This document shows positions 51,755 to 61,942 of a stretch of 64,000 bases of DNA, piece by piece; positions within the stretch are counted from its first letter, which is position 1, and the number at the start of each line of letters is the position of its first letter. Position numbers and translations under genes: made by a program. Source of the stretch: Datnioides undecimradiatus (lineage: Eukaryota; Chordata; Actinopteri; Lobotiformes; Datnioididae); the NCBI GenBank assembly GCA_008933995.1, contig WARS01000007.1:1056230-1120229 (forward strand). Reading direction: 5' to 3'. Under the pieces are notes generated by a model, which was not told where the DNA came from, ran no database searches, and saw nothing but the letters and a program-made list of their open reading frames with translations.

Positions 51755-54103
51755 TCAGATGTCCATTTCAAACTGGGCGTCCTCTGGAAAAAGAAGAAGA
51801 CATGGAGTTGAGCAGAGGGAAGCAGACAGCAACACACGAGGCTCTTCTCAGCGTGAGCGCTCAGACACGTTTACCTGCGGTCTCCTCTGTGTGGAGACTG
51901 TGGTTGCCTGCAGTCTGTTCGGGCTGCGCCGTGCTGCTGGGGGAGTCGGGTTTGAGCGGCCTGGTCACCCCGGGGATGTCGGGCAGGTTGGGGGGAGTAC
52001 GAGTCAGGGGAGACGTCCGACACTGCAGGAGGAACTTCCTGTCGTAGATGATCCTGGTACCTGCGGGTCAAGGAAACCAAAGTTGGCCTTTGTTGTCAAA
52101 CCAATCACAGACAGTGCAGTAAAAACAAGCTGTGTGAGTTCAGTCTGTGCTCGTACTGTACCTGTCACTCTGAGGGGAAACTGGAGATTAAGACCAAGCC
52201 TTCTGTTGTGGCTTCTCCACCACAGTAAACACTTGAGTCAGTTTTAATTAAAATATATAATAAAACACAACAAAATGACAACATTTATCTGCTAACTGTG
52301 ACATTTTACCTTTATAAATCTAAAAAAATAAAGAAAAATTAGCAGCTGACACACAACAAAGACCTATAACATATAATATAATATAAAACCCCCAAAATTA
52401 AATTCAATTAATCTGCTAAACTCAACAAAAAAACCCACACAGAACACAAAAGGGTAATTAGTTGGTTGGAAATTAATATTAGAGCATGGTCTAGACCTGC
52501 TTTATGAGTCAAGTGCCCTAATTCCTTCCTATAGTGGAGGGAGGATGATATATATAAACACTATATATACAGTATATATACTGTCTGCAGAAATATATAT
52601 GTTGACCTAAGCCTGGCACTCTGCAGAACTACTGGAGACTCCATACACGTCCATACATGCCCCTGACCTATTTTCCTCCTTTCCATGTTGACACACCGTC
52701 AGTGACCCACTTCGGTTTTATCTGCGCGAGTCTGTCCCACCGCCCAGCGCGGGAACAGAACACCGTATCAGCCGTAACTCACATGTGGACTCGCCGTCAC
52801 CGTTCTCACAACCACGGCGGGGGAAAAACGTTCTCCCCCCCGCACCGCAGCTTTCCCGAGGTTCCCTCAAGCTTACGGCTCTGCGAGCAAAACTGCTGCG
52901 TAAGTGGGCCGGAGCTCTGACTCTGCTGATGAGACTGGGACTGTCACACAGCTCCTATTCGTAATTTACACCAGAAAATGACATAAATCTGAATTTGATG
53001 TGGTTTAAGTTTGGTTCAAAGCTGAAATTATGGAGTTATGGTGAAGGTTTGATCATTTACACCATCCTCTATGTATCCACAGAAACATATGTTGCATTTA
53101 TTAACACAAGATCATTATAAGCTCCTCTTTAATGCAGCCAGTGTGACACAGTCCACATCTAGTAAACATGTTGCTGCGGCCCAACAACAGCCTGCTGTAA
53201 TAACTAGACTATAAATAGGATGTGACGGAGCGCGGGCCTATGTTTGACCATATAGTGTCTGATTGTGGAAGTTATCCACAGCTGCAGGTTGCTGTTCATC
53301 ATCGGAACTGACTGCCTGTGTTACACTCAGTTCTGTCTGATCCTACTCAGATGATACATCATCATGAAGGAGTTGATCTGATATACTAAATTATACAAGA
53401 GGGAAACATATAAATCATGTGACTTTCCCTCCAGCATAGATTAAGACATGGATCTGGACAGTGTAGGCCATGTCTCACACAGTGACACGGTTCAGATTGT
53501 GCGCTCACTGTTGTTGCACAGTGCAGGCTTTAGGTGCAGAGCTGCTCTGATAAGTTACCTTTAACTCCGTTAACTGGTCCATGAAGCACGGACACTGTCA
53601 AACATTAACACGACAGTGCAGCGGGCCAGACCTGACAGACAACTGTTAGCCTACCATTAGAAACACATCAGTAACATACATGAAAAGGCGTTTTAACTGA
53701 TTTCCACCTTTTCTCCTTCTTCACGTCACAAATCACTGATCTTTCATTTACAAGCCATGTCTGAGTTGAGCCTGATGAACGGAGGAACCAAAGCACGGTG
53801 GATGTCAGAGAAATAAAAGGCTATACTGAGTTATGTCTCCGTTACACAGCTAATCTCCAGCTTCCTCATCATATGACTTCCCCTGATTATTTCTGTCCCT
53901 TTGCCTTTAAGATTTGAGTTCAGTTGGATGTTTTCCCACTGTCCCTCCTCCTGATCAGACCCTGTACCTCCTGGCGTCGTGCTGAACAGAGTCCCCCCGG
54001 GAGTCGTGGAGTAGTCCTGGGGCATGTGGGCAGAATCGTGAATGGCGACGCGCCTGACGGCCGGGATGTCCCGGCTCCTGGTGGTCTGACCTCCCGCTGA
54101 CAT
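51755..54103 (-). CDS. eif4ebp1: eIF4E-binding protein, 4E-BP1 type
   Basis: This small disordered repressor binds eIF4E and blocks cap-dependent translation until mTORC1 phosphorylates it. Exons 53968-54103, 51875-52060 and 51755-51783 join (phases 1, 1) into 116 residues. Hallmarks in order: SRDIPAVRR (RAIP-like), [19 protein letters not shown] with the two priming TTP sites, the eIF4E-binding motif YDRKFLL, the SP/TP sites [10 protein letters not shown], and the C-terminal TOS motif FEMDI that recruits raptor. The start at 54103 (MSAGGQTT) fits the family length; an in-frame Met at 54115 would add four residues. EIF4EBP1 is chosen over EIF4EBP2 from the RRVxIxD and [12 protein letters not shown] wording and from the 8p-like neighbours. 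RAIP reads RDIP here. Intron 1 (52061-53967) contains AT-rich runs and no coding signal. Confidence 0.92.
52061..53967 (-). other. eif4ebp1: intron 1 of the 4E-BP gene
   Basis: Bounded by CCAGGAG/GTACAGG and CCCGCAG/GTACCAG. Contains AT-rich sequence (52250-52420) and a TATATA-rich patch at 52547-52600. I see no exon in it. Confidence 0.8.
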
Positions 54104-54270
54104 CTCTGTGAACACCGCGTCGACGCTTTGAGCTCCTCAGAACCGCACAGGCGAGGGACAGTGTGGAGGACAGTGTGAAGCTGCAGACAGGTTACCGCGT
54201 GCCTCCACGTGGTGCGAGTCCACCCAAAACAACCCAGGGACTTCCTTCAAAACAACAGCGGGCGGCTGTG

Positions 54271-54303
54271 ATTGGCCGAAAACAGGGGGCGTCACAGCAC
54301 GTG
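54271..54303 (-). promoter_or_regulatory. eif4ebp1: 4E-BP promoter elements: CCAAT box and CACGTG E-box
   Basis: On the minus strand CCAAT lies at 54271-54275 and CACGTG at 54298-54303, 170-200 bases upstream of the ATG in moderately GC-rich DNA. CACGTG is the site of Myc/TFE-type factors, which regulate 4E-BP1 in mammals; the link here is inference. Confidence 0.4.
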
Positions 54304-55394
54304 GAAGTTGTAGTTTTTCCTTATCTGGAGGCGGCTCTCAAGAACCCAGACACAAATCCACTTTGAAACTGTAACAGACAATAAGAACAAGTCTGTGGTG
54401 GAAATTCATAAAAAGCAAACGTGTTGGTATCAAACAAATGTTGGATTCAGACAGTACACAGGTGTTGATTTCCAGCTGTTTCAGGTGTGTCGTATGCAAA
54501 AACATTCAAATAATCAAGCTAAATGAGAGATAAAGTTGCCAATAGCAAATAATAATAATATTTATGGATATTTAATCAGGTTGAACTGGAGCATCTGTCT
54601 TTAAAGGACATTCCTCTGAAAATGACAAACTGGCTGTAAGATGAACTCACAGCGTCCAGATCTTTCCAGGAAAACAGAGCATCACTGAGAACAGATCGGA
54701 CACGTTCAGAGACTGAATACACAGCAGTGCATGTTGGAGTATTACAACACACGGGCACAGCAGGGCTGCAACAATATCCATGTTTTAGTTTGCTACAAAG
54801 ACACGCAGGGCATGTATGTCACATCTTTGTTTATTAATTCTTGTAAATGGTTTGAGCTGGTGTACAGGGTAAGATGATCTATACATATCTTCACGTCAGA
54901 ATGAGTCTGATTGAAAGGCTTGTATACATATTCACGTTTTGTTGATCCTCTCTCCAGGACGATACAAAAGAAAAGAAAACAGGTGGTCGTAGCTACAAAG
55001 CCTCTACATTCCCCATGATGTGGGTGTCGGCCTAGTCTAGGTAATGCTTAAAGAACATCCATAACAACATGAGGGTGCATAGCATTCTAATTAAATATAT
55101 TTTGTCATATATTTATACATATATTTTCATAAAAACATCTTTTTTTGTGCATGTGCGCAGTTGCATTCCTTAGGATAGAGTAATATGATATTGCGTTTAC
55201 ATTGTCATGTATCCATTCTAAAGGAGTATAGGTGATCTCTATTCTTCGCAACAGTTAAAATTTTACAATACTTTTTTTTTCCTTTTTTAAAAATACATCG
55301 TCGTACAGTAGGTTACACGTCCTCTCAAGTCCCAAGCCCGGTAAAAACATTCCCTCTCTCCTTCCCCCAGAACCAGCAAGCACCATCTCTCACT

Positions 55395-55406
55395 CACACA
55401 CACACT

Positions 55407-55461
<55 letters not shown>
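55395..55461. repeat. (CA)n microsatellite
   Basis: About 30 CA units with one CTCT interruption near 55405. Confidence 0.97.
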
Positions 55462-55463
<2 letters not shown>

Positions 55464-55819
55464 TTACTTAGGTCACGTTTGGGGGACATTCCACAGACAT
55501 GGATTCACCTCCTGACACAGGCATCAGGGTGCTCCTAATCGTGGACACAGCTTTTGGACGAGCTGTCCCCAGATTAACAGTTCGTCTGAAATGCGTCCCC
55601 AAAAGTTGACTCCGTCAGATTTTAAATACGACTCAAACAGGGTGGAGTCGAGTTCATCATAGTGCAGAGGTTCAAATCCAGATGGTGGCAAAAATCCACC
55701 CCGGGGTGGAAACACAAGAGTTCAGTTAAAATAACAATACTTCATACATCACGTCGCTCATGGCAACGTCTGAATTTGTGGATTTCAAACTGCTCTGTGT
55801 CTGGTCTTTTAACTGTAAG

Positions 55820-55888
55820 ATAAATGAAATTTCCCCAGTGTGGGACTAATAAAGGATATCTAAATCTAAATCTTTAGATTTAGATATC
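55820..55888 (+). mobile_element. 3' tail of a fish LINE-type element ending in an inverted repeat
   Basis: GAAATTTCCCCAGTGTGGGA followed by CTAATAAAGGATATC is the wording I know from 3' ends of fish non-LTR retrotransposons. It runs into 55855-55888, a perfect inverted repeat with 16-base arms (GATATCTAAATCTAAA) and a 2-base loop. Confidence 0.5.
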
Positions 55889-56996
55889 ATAAACAAGAGG
55901 GCGATGACTGAAAGCTGGAACCCTTAAGATTTCAGTTTTGGTGGATCTGGCGACCCCTGTGGTTACTGGTGGTAAACACAATTTAACTGTCAGGATTTAA
56001 GAAACACTGTGGTCTAAACCTTAAACTAGAACCATTTTTAAATAAAAGCTTTTCTCACACTTCATTATTTGTGTAATACACAGTCCACTGTACCTCCGAC
56101 ATTACTCTCTAAACACATTTCAGCGCTTTCTCCACACACACTTCCTGTTGCAGTGTCAGCTCTGTCGGGAACTGCACATCTGTTTAAAGTGCAACCAAAC
56201 AAACGTTATGCTGATAAAATTCACTGCAAAGACTAAATAAGTTAGTTAGCAGTGTCGCTGCTGAACGTCACCTCAAGCATGACTTGAGACATGTCCATTG
56301 GCTGGCTTTAGTCTTCTGCGTCACATCCAGCGCACAGAAGCATTGTGCCATCTCTTCCTTTCTCTGGGTTTGCAATTTAAATGTCACATAGGGAAGACAG
56401 TCTCCACGGCTCACAGCAAGAACAGAACTGTATAAACTGCAAAGAGGATGTTCCCCATTCAGATACCGTGAATGGCTCTGTCTCAACCGGGCTCTGATAG
56501 GACTAAAATCTTAAGGATTATGACTTAAACTGAAGATTAAGTCGTCTGTTTTATTAGAAAAGGCCTAAATCCAACCTCTGCTTAGTGCTGATACAGAGCA
56601 AGACGTCCCGTACAGAGCATTTAATCAAATGGGAAAGAATGAATCACTGGTGTCCACGCCAGTTACGAGTGTAGACACGGTGGAAATAGAAAGAGGGGCT
56701 GTCTTGTTTTTCATTGGTGGGTTCAAGGCTCCGAATTAAAGCCTTGACTTCATAAAAACAGCTGCTTTGGTAAAATTACGGAAGGGCTAATTACTGAACG
56801 GGAGTAATGTTTCATCTTTGTGGTTCATTTTGTGAAAATGAATTAGATAAACACAACAGACACAACCGACAAGGTGTCAGTTGTCACTTTGCCTCCCCAG
56901 GAGCTGAGCGGCACGGAGGAGCCAACAGCTGAGTGGTTACAGACCACGTCCTCGATACTCAGTGGTATTTTTGGTTGAATCAATACATTCTCCACA

Positions 56997-56998
<2 letters not shown>

Positions 56999-57040
<42 letters not shown>
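56999..57040. repeat. (CA)n microsatellite
   Basis: About 21 uninterrupted AC units, followed by a C-rich stretch (57065-57095). Confidence 0.97.
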
Positions 57041-57044
<4 letters not shown>

Positions 57045-57363
57045 TATCCTGCTTCATACATCCTTCATACAACCCACCCACCCCACCCCACCCCCGCGCA
57101 TCCCCATCCCGCCCTAAACGGCTCCAAACACCAAAGTCTGACTCTGAAGTACTCGCTTTGTGTCCCGCACTCGTCTTTGTTGAGAGGAGGACTCAGAACT
57201 TAAAAACGATTCTGACAGAGCAGAACTGAAAACCTGAGTGGAGTAACAGTGGAAAACATGTGATATGTAATCAAAAATCATGTGCTCTATCGGATGAGGC
57301 TCTCGTGTGCGCGGGCCGGGCGTGGGAACACGTGCATTCGTGTGATGTGTAACTGAAGTGTGC

Positions 57364-57384
57364 ATTCATTCATTCATTCATTCA
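57364..57384. repeat. (ATTC)n microsatellite
   Basis: Five ATTC units in tandem. Confidence 0.9.
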
Positions 57385-57519
57385 GTGTCTCACTCATTCA
57401 GGCTACAGTAGCATTTACAGTACTTAAATATTGTGTTTCCATTCCCAGGAAATGTGTGCTACTATGATATGACCCATTTGTTAGTGCTGCCGTCAGGTTT
57501 CTGCATAAACAAAGTGTTT

Positions 57520-57539
57520 GGGGGGGGGGGGGGGGGGGG
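57520..57539. repeat. run of 20 G
   Basis: An uninterrupted G homopolymer; its length may be unreliable in assembly. Confidence 0.9.
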
Positions 57540-59113
57540 TTACAGTGATGATTTTTAAAACACAACAACTTAAATTACTAAGAAAAAGGACATGGAGTTC
57601 GGTGGTGTCCACCTCACGGCAGCAGCAGACTCTTTTACAGGTATCAGTGTGTTAAGTTGACATATCCTGGTTTATATTTTGCTACGTTAAGTGCTGAAAA
57701 ACAAGAATCCGTCTGAGGCCTCTGCAGTCCCACGCTGCTACAGCCCAGTCGTCCCACCTCGCCTCAGTGCATCACCTGCGACTCATCCCCCGTCGGGGTC
57801 GATGGGACCGGTCAGATGCAGCACAGCCGCCTGATGTGGAACTCGGCGGCTGTTCGTCCGTGCGGAGTTTCTGTCTTCATTGAGGAGTTTGGTCAGTTCT
57901 GCCTTTTCAGTTGCAACAGAACCGTTATCTGGCTCCTGTCTCCTGTGCTCCTGTTGTGTTATTGCTGTAGCAAACTCCATTAAAAAAACAAAAAAACACT
58001 CTGACCAGGTAATAATTATGTAATTATGTAATGATGTAATGCGTGTCTGATCATGCGTGCGTGCATGTGTGTGTGCGTGCTTTTGTTTGTGTATGCGAAT
58101 GTCTGTGTGTCTTCACAGTTCACGAGTCTGGGGTCAGCGTTAATAAGACGATCACAGTGCTACCTGTCTGTCCTCGCCGCACAGTTCCTTCCACAATCGA
58201 ATGCTGGAGCGGCATCGCGCTAGTTGCCGCTCGCCGCCATTGAACTACCGCTACCTGTCAAATCACTGCATCCTCACATGAATCAGACTTCTCCGGGTCA
58301 TCCGCGTCCGTTTCAAACGAACGAACCAACATCGGACGGTGAGGCCCGACCGCCGCTGCAAACAGATAAAGAGGGAGCACACGTAAAGTATTAAACATCA
58401 GGTGGAGGAGCTATCGATGCCCGTGGACAGGCCTGACTTTACTGCATATTGACTGAGGCTACTGATAAAGGTTGTGAGTCGAGGTGACGTGCGCTACTGG
58501 GAGAAATGACGGAAGAAGGTAGAAAAGGTCACGAGGGAGGACGTCGATCTTTGTGTCGTAGAGCTGCTGCACAATGCAATCAAGCAACCAACCAAAAGAC
58601 CAACCAAAGGAAACACTCCCCTGTTGTCTGAAGAACACCTTTCTCCTGATCAACACCAGGGTTTGACAGAGCTTCAGCTCCCTACCGAGGTCGGACAACG
58701 CTTAGAAACCAAGGCGGGCAGGTCTCAAAGGAACGAACGACAAGAAAACGAGCTCCGTCCGCAAAGGAAGAGACGCCGGCGCACGCGGACAGGAACACTC
58801 ACGAGCAGGGGAGGGAGCGGGGGAGGAGCGCGGCGGCTTTCTCATTCCAGCACCGAGCGCGCCATGACATCACGGGGCCAGCGAGCCGATGGTGAGGCGG
58901 GACTCAGCGCCAAGCCGGAAGCAAGAAACACATGCGTTAGAGAAGAGTACACGCACACATACGCACACATACACACACTGACACATGTCCACGTAGCATA
59001 GAGTGCATATATCACATTGAGAATAAAAGGGGAAAGGGTCCAGTGAAAGAAGCATCGGTAGGCTCAGCAGAGGCTTAGCTGGATACACAACCATCCATCG
59101 AGGGACTTGTTTC

Positions 59114-59138
59114 TTTTTTTTTTTTTTTTTTTTTTTTT
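59114..59138. repeat. run of about 25 T
   Basis: T homopolymer; on the minus strand, in the sense of ank1, it is poly(A). Confidence 0.9.
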
Positions 59139-59181
59139 GGCTGCAGTGTTATTGGACTCAACTTGCTTGCCACTCCAGTCG

Positions 59182-59206
59182 TGGGTGGGTGGGTGGGTGG
59201 GTGGGG
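59182..59206 (+). repeat. (GGGT)n tract with G-quadruplex pattern
   Basis: Six GGG blocks separated by single T. On the plus strand this meets the standard quadruplex pattern with one-base loops. Confidence 0.85.
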
Positions 59207-59456
59207 TTGGTAAGGTCCTTAAAATGGCCTGCAGCCCAAGCGTGGACCAGCCCCATACCTTGTACCCCTTCAGTTTGTAGATAATGACAGTTCAAAAGGT
59301 CAAAGGGCATGCACCAGCAGTCATCATGCGATTACAGTTCACAGGAAGCACTTTTTGTTGCCTTTTTTTTTTTCTTGGTTGTTTTACTGACATTTATGTA
59401 AAAAAAAGAAAGAATCGTCATGCCGTCGTCTAGCTGATGTTGTTTCTTTACAAATG

Positions 59457-59676
59457 TTATAAAACTACAAGTTGATCTCCTCTTTTTTTTTGTCCTCTGT
59501 CTCTTTTCTTTTGGCGGCGCTCCGCGGTCGCACGTTGAGGATGATTCTGCGTTTGTCGGTTTTGTAGTTTGCGTTTTCTCAGTCTCTGTCGGACTCCTCC
59601 CCTCCTCCCTTTCTCATTTTCGTCTGCGGTCTGGTTGTGTTTTTGTGGAGGATGGTTTGGCAGTGGCTTTCCGGTC
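59457..59676 (-). other. ank1: candidate 3' UTR or alternative last exon of ank1
   Basis: A donor CTCCAG/GTACGG follows the ank1 stop by 26 bases (exon end 59834), and an acceptor TCTTCTAG lies before 59676. Joined to the main form this is 3' UTR. Joined directly to the phase-0 exon 60473-60544 it would add about 20 residues (DRKATAKPSSTKTQP...) before a stop. The first reading is simpler. Confidence 0.4.
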
Positions 59677-59859
59677 CTAGAAGACACAGACGCTGTCCAT
59701 TACTACACAACACACAGAAGCAGTGAAACAGTGAGCTTTACAAAAGTCAGCATGTGAGAGACTACTGCTGAGACGTCAAACAGGTTTCTAGCCAAGCACT
59801 GGGATGCACAAGTGCTTGTTGTGTGTCCCGTACCTGGAGGACTGGGTACTGTGTGTATT

Positions 59860-61942
59860 TCAGTGTTTAACTCTCCGCAGACTGGTGCGCTGCACTGACT
59901 GAGCGCCCTTTCTCACATCCACCCCCACCTGGAGCAAGGAGGGAGGCAGGAGGGAAGGAAACAACACTCGGACCAGTTAACCGCTGAAGCCTCTACACGT
60001 GAGCAGAGCAGGAAACTAACTTTTCTGTCCACCGGCCAGCCGCTGCGGCTCGCTGCAGTCCCCCAGATTCACCAGCTGTCCCCGTTTTACAGCCAATCAG
60101 GAAGAGATCGCTTCCAAAACACCACACTGCGTTTCCCAATATCGCTTATCGGTTCACAAATGTCCAAAGGTGTCGCCAATGATGACAAAGACGATGCAAA
60201 CAGCAATGTCTCACTTTTCAACTCACAATCATTAAGCACGACTGGCTTGTGCGGATATTTAATCGTAAACTCGGAATCGGAGTTGTTTCTCAGATCTGCT
60301 GATGGGGACGAAGTATGTCTCGGCATCATTTGGCTGGTGGCTGCCGTTAATTTCCCACCCTGTGCGCCAGGCAATGTGACTGATTCACAGTAAAACGACG
60401 TCTGTTTGGGTTGACAGCGTTTGCGCGCCAACATGACTCAGTGTAAACGACGAAGACGATGCGATGACTCACCTTTCGAGCGAGCGCGTTTCCGTGTTCA
60501 GAAACGAACTGCGCCTCAGCGGCATAGTCCCCTTTCTCCTCTCGCTGCACAAAAACAAGACAAGTCACACATAAGTGGCCGCGCGCAGTGCTCGTTGTTC
60601 TCACAACAACAAAGTGCTCGCAATCAGAAATGCAAAACGGAACGAAGAAAGTATCGGACATGGCAGATATTCCCCATGTGTTGCACCGCACAACACATCA
60701 GTCTGGTCAGGTTCTGTGACCTCATCAAAATAATCAATTTTGATGGTTGTCTAAAAATTGCTGATGGTCGTGAGCAAACAAATCAAACTGAATGGGTGTC
60801 TCCCCGTCTGACAATTCAAAGAAGATAAAGGGATGGACAAAGATGTTCCCCCTCCAGGCGCAGGAAGCGGCGGGTGGTCGGCGTGGCAACCTGACCTGGC
60901 CCCGCCTCATCTCCTGTTCCCAAGCCCGTTGGCCCGCCTCCTGGTGAGAGAAGCCCAGCCCCCTCTCAAAGGGCTGCGTGCCCTGCAGGAGGCGCCCACG
61001 CAGCACATGAGAGTAACCCGTGTCACACACCGGAGTCAGCAGAGCCTCCTGGGCCACGCGCAAGCCTGGCACGTCACGTCCCGACGACACGGAGCCCACC
61101 CAGCCCTGCAGGGAGTCCTTGTCTGGCAAGTAGGGCTGAAATGCTCCGCCTCCAACCATTCTGGAGAGCGAAATGAGAATAAAACAAAGGCAGAAAAAGA
61201 AAAAAGAAAACAATATGAGATACGTAAGATGCCTTTCGAGCAAAGACGGTTGAACACAACACAGAACTCGTGATTCCGGCATACCGGTTATCGCCGTTGT
61301 GTTCCGTAGCCCGACCCAATCCCGACATCTCACACCGCTGGGCGTACACCTGCTGGCCTGCAACAACAGAAATCCCTTCTACTGAACCCAGCCCTACACC
61401 TCCACCTCCCCCTTTCGCTCCTCCTCCTGCTGCGAGGGCCTCCCCTCTCCTCCCATCCGACCTCGGACCTCCCAGCTGCCCATTTAGGTTGACCTTGGGA
61501 ACAGCGCCACTGGCCCTCACCCTGTCCCTTTCTGCCAGCACGGTCGCTGGCTCCTGTGGCGCCTCCTCCTCCTCAACCTCTCCTTCCTCCTCCTCCTCTT
61601 CCTCCTCCTCCTCCAGTTCCATGATGGAGCCACTGGCCCCACTGGCTCCGCTGCTTGGGCGACCCAAGCTGCAGGGAAGGGAAAGCGTGGCGCCCTCTGA
61701 GTCATCAGCCCGACTGCTGCCCTCCAGGGACGAGTCCTCCACGGTGACCAGCGAGGGGCTCACCCCTGCTGGCCACACCTGAACGTCCGACATCTCCATC
61801 AGCGTATCTTCCTCGGTGGTGGCGATGGGGGCGCACTCGAGGCTGGAGACCTCCTGCCAGTAGGGCTCCGCGCCCAGCGGAGAGGGCAAGCTGTACTGCA
61901 TTGAGGCCGGGGACAGCAGCTCCTCCTGCACCAGCCCATAAC
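59860..61942 (-). CDS. ank1: ankyrin-1, C-terminal regulatory region (last four coding exons)
   Basis: Ankyrin-1 links spectrin to membrane proteins such as the anion exchanger. Exons 61285-61942, 60896-61160, 60473-60544 and 59860-59928 join in phase to 353 residues and a stop. The first begins [14 protein letters not shown], followed by [20 protein letters not shown] and [11 protein letters not shown], which match the human ANK1 region right after the death domain. The 24-residue exon [20 protein letters not shown] is the counterpart of the EEQFTDEQGN repeat module, and the end [17 protein letters not shown] mirrors the ANK1 terminus RKGAQIVKRASLKRGKQ. A run of Glu lies near residue 140 of this part. 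The ankyrin repeats, ZU5/UPA and death domains must lie beyond the right edge. It could be either teleost ank1 copy. The sAnk1-type membrane exon was not found here. Confidence 0.9.
61564..61614. repeat. ank1: CTC/GAG triplet tract coding for poly-Glu
   Basis: Purine-pyrimidine triplet run inside the long ank1 exon; it encodes the acidic run of Glu. Confidence 0.9.

Larger units (their letters stand above)
54350..59833. other. ank1 3' flank / possible long 3' UTR, with repeats
   Basis: No protein-coding exon is supported apart from the 3' exon candidate starting at 59676. Minus-strand AATAAA hexamers occur at 56550-56555 and 54830-54835, so the ank1 transcript could extend several kb. The stretch holds two long (CA)n tracts, a 34-bp inverted repeat, a 20-G run, a G-quadruplex-type tract and a CpG-rich patch (58680-58920). 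Confidence 0.4.

Noticed and set aside
51648-52247. Plus-strand frame of 199 codons
   Set aside because: Mostly antisense to exon 2 of the 4E-BP gene, with intron sequence on both sides.
58043-59001. Plus-strand frames in the CpG-rich patch downstream of ank1
   Set aside because: Low-complexity Arg/Gly/Ser content and no homology I can recognise; composition explains the open frames.
60544-61162. Small-ankyrin-1 (sAnk1) first exon with an N-terminal membrane span
   Set aside because: No minus-strand frame in the introns shows the expected hydrophobic start, so I did not call it.
61270-61782. Long plus-strand frame of 170 codons
   Set aside because: It is antisense to the large ank1 exon; its Ser/Pro runs mirror the Glu and Gly/Ala codons of the real frame.
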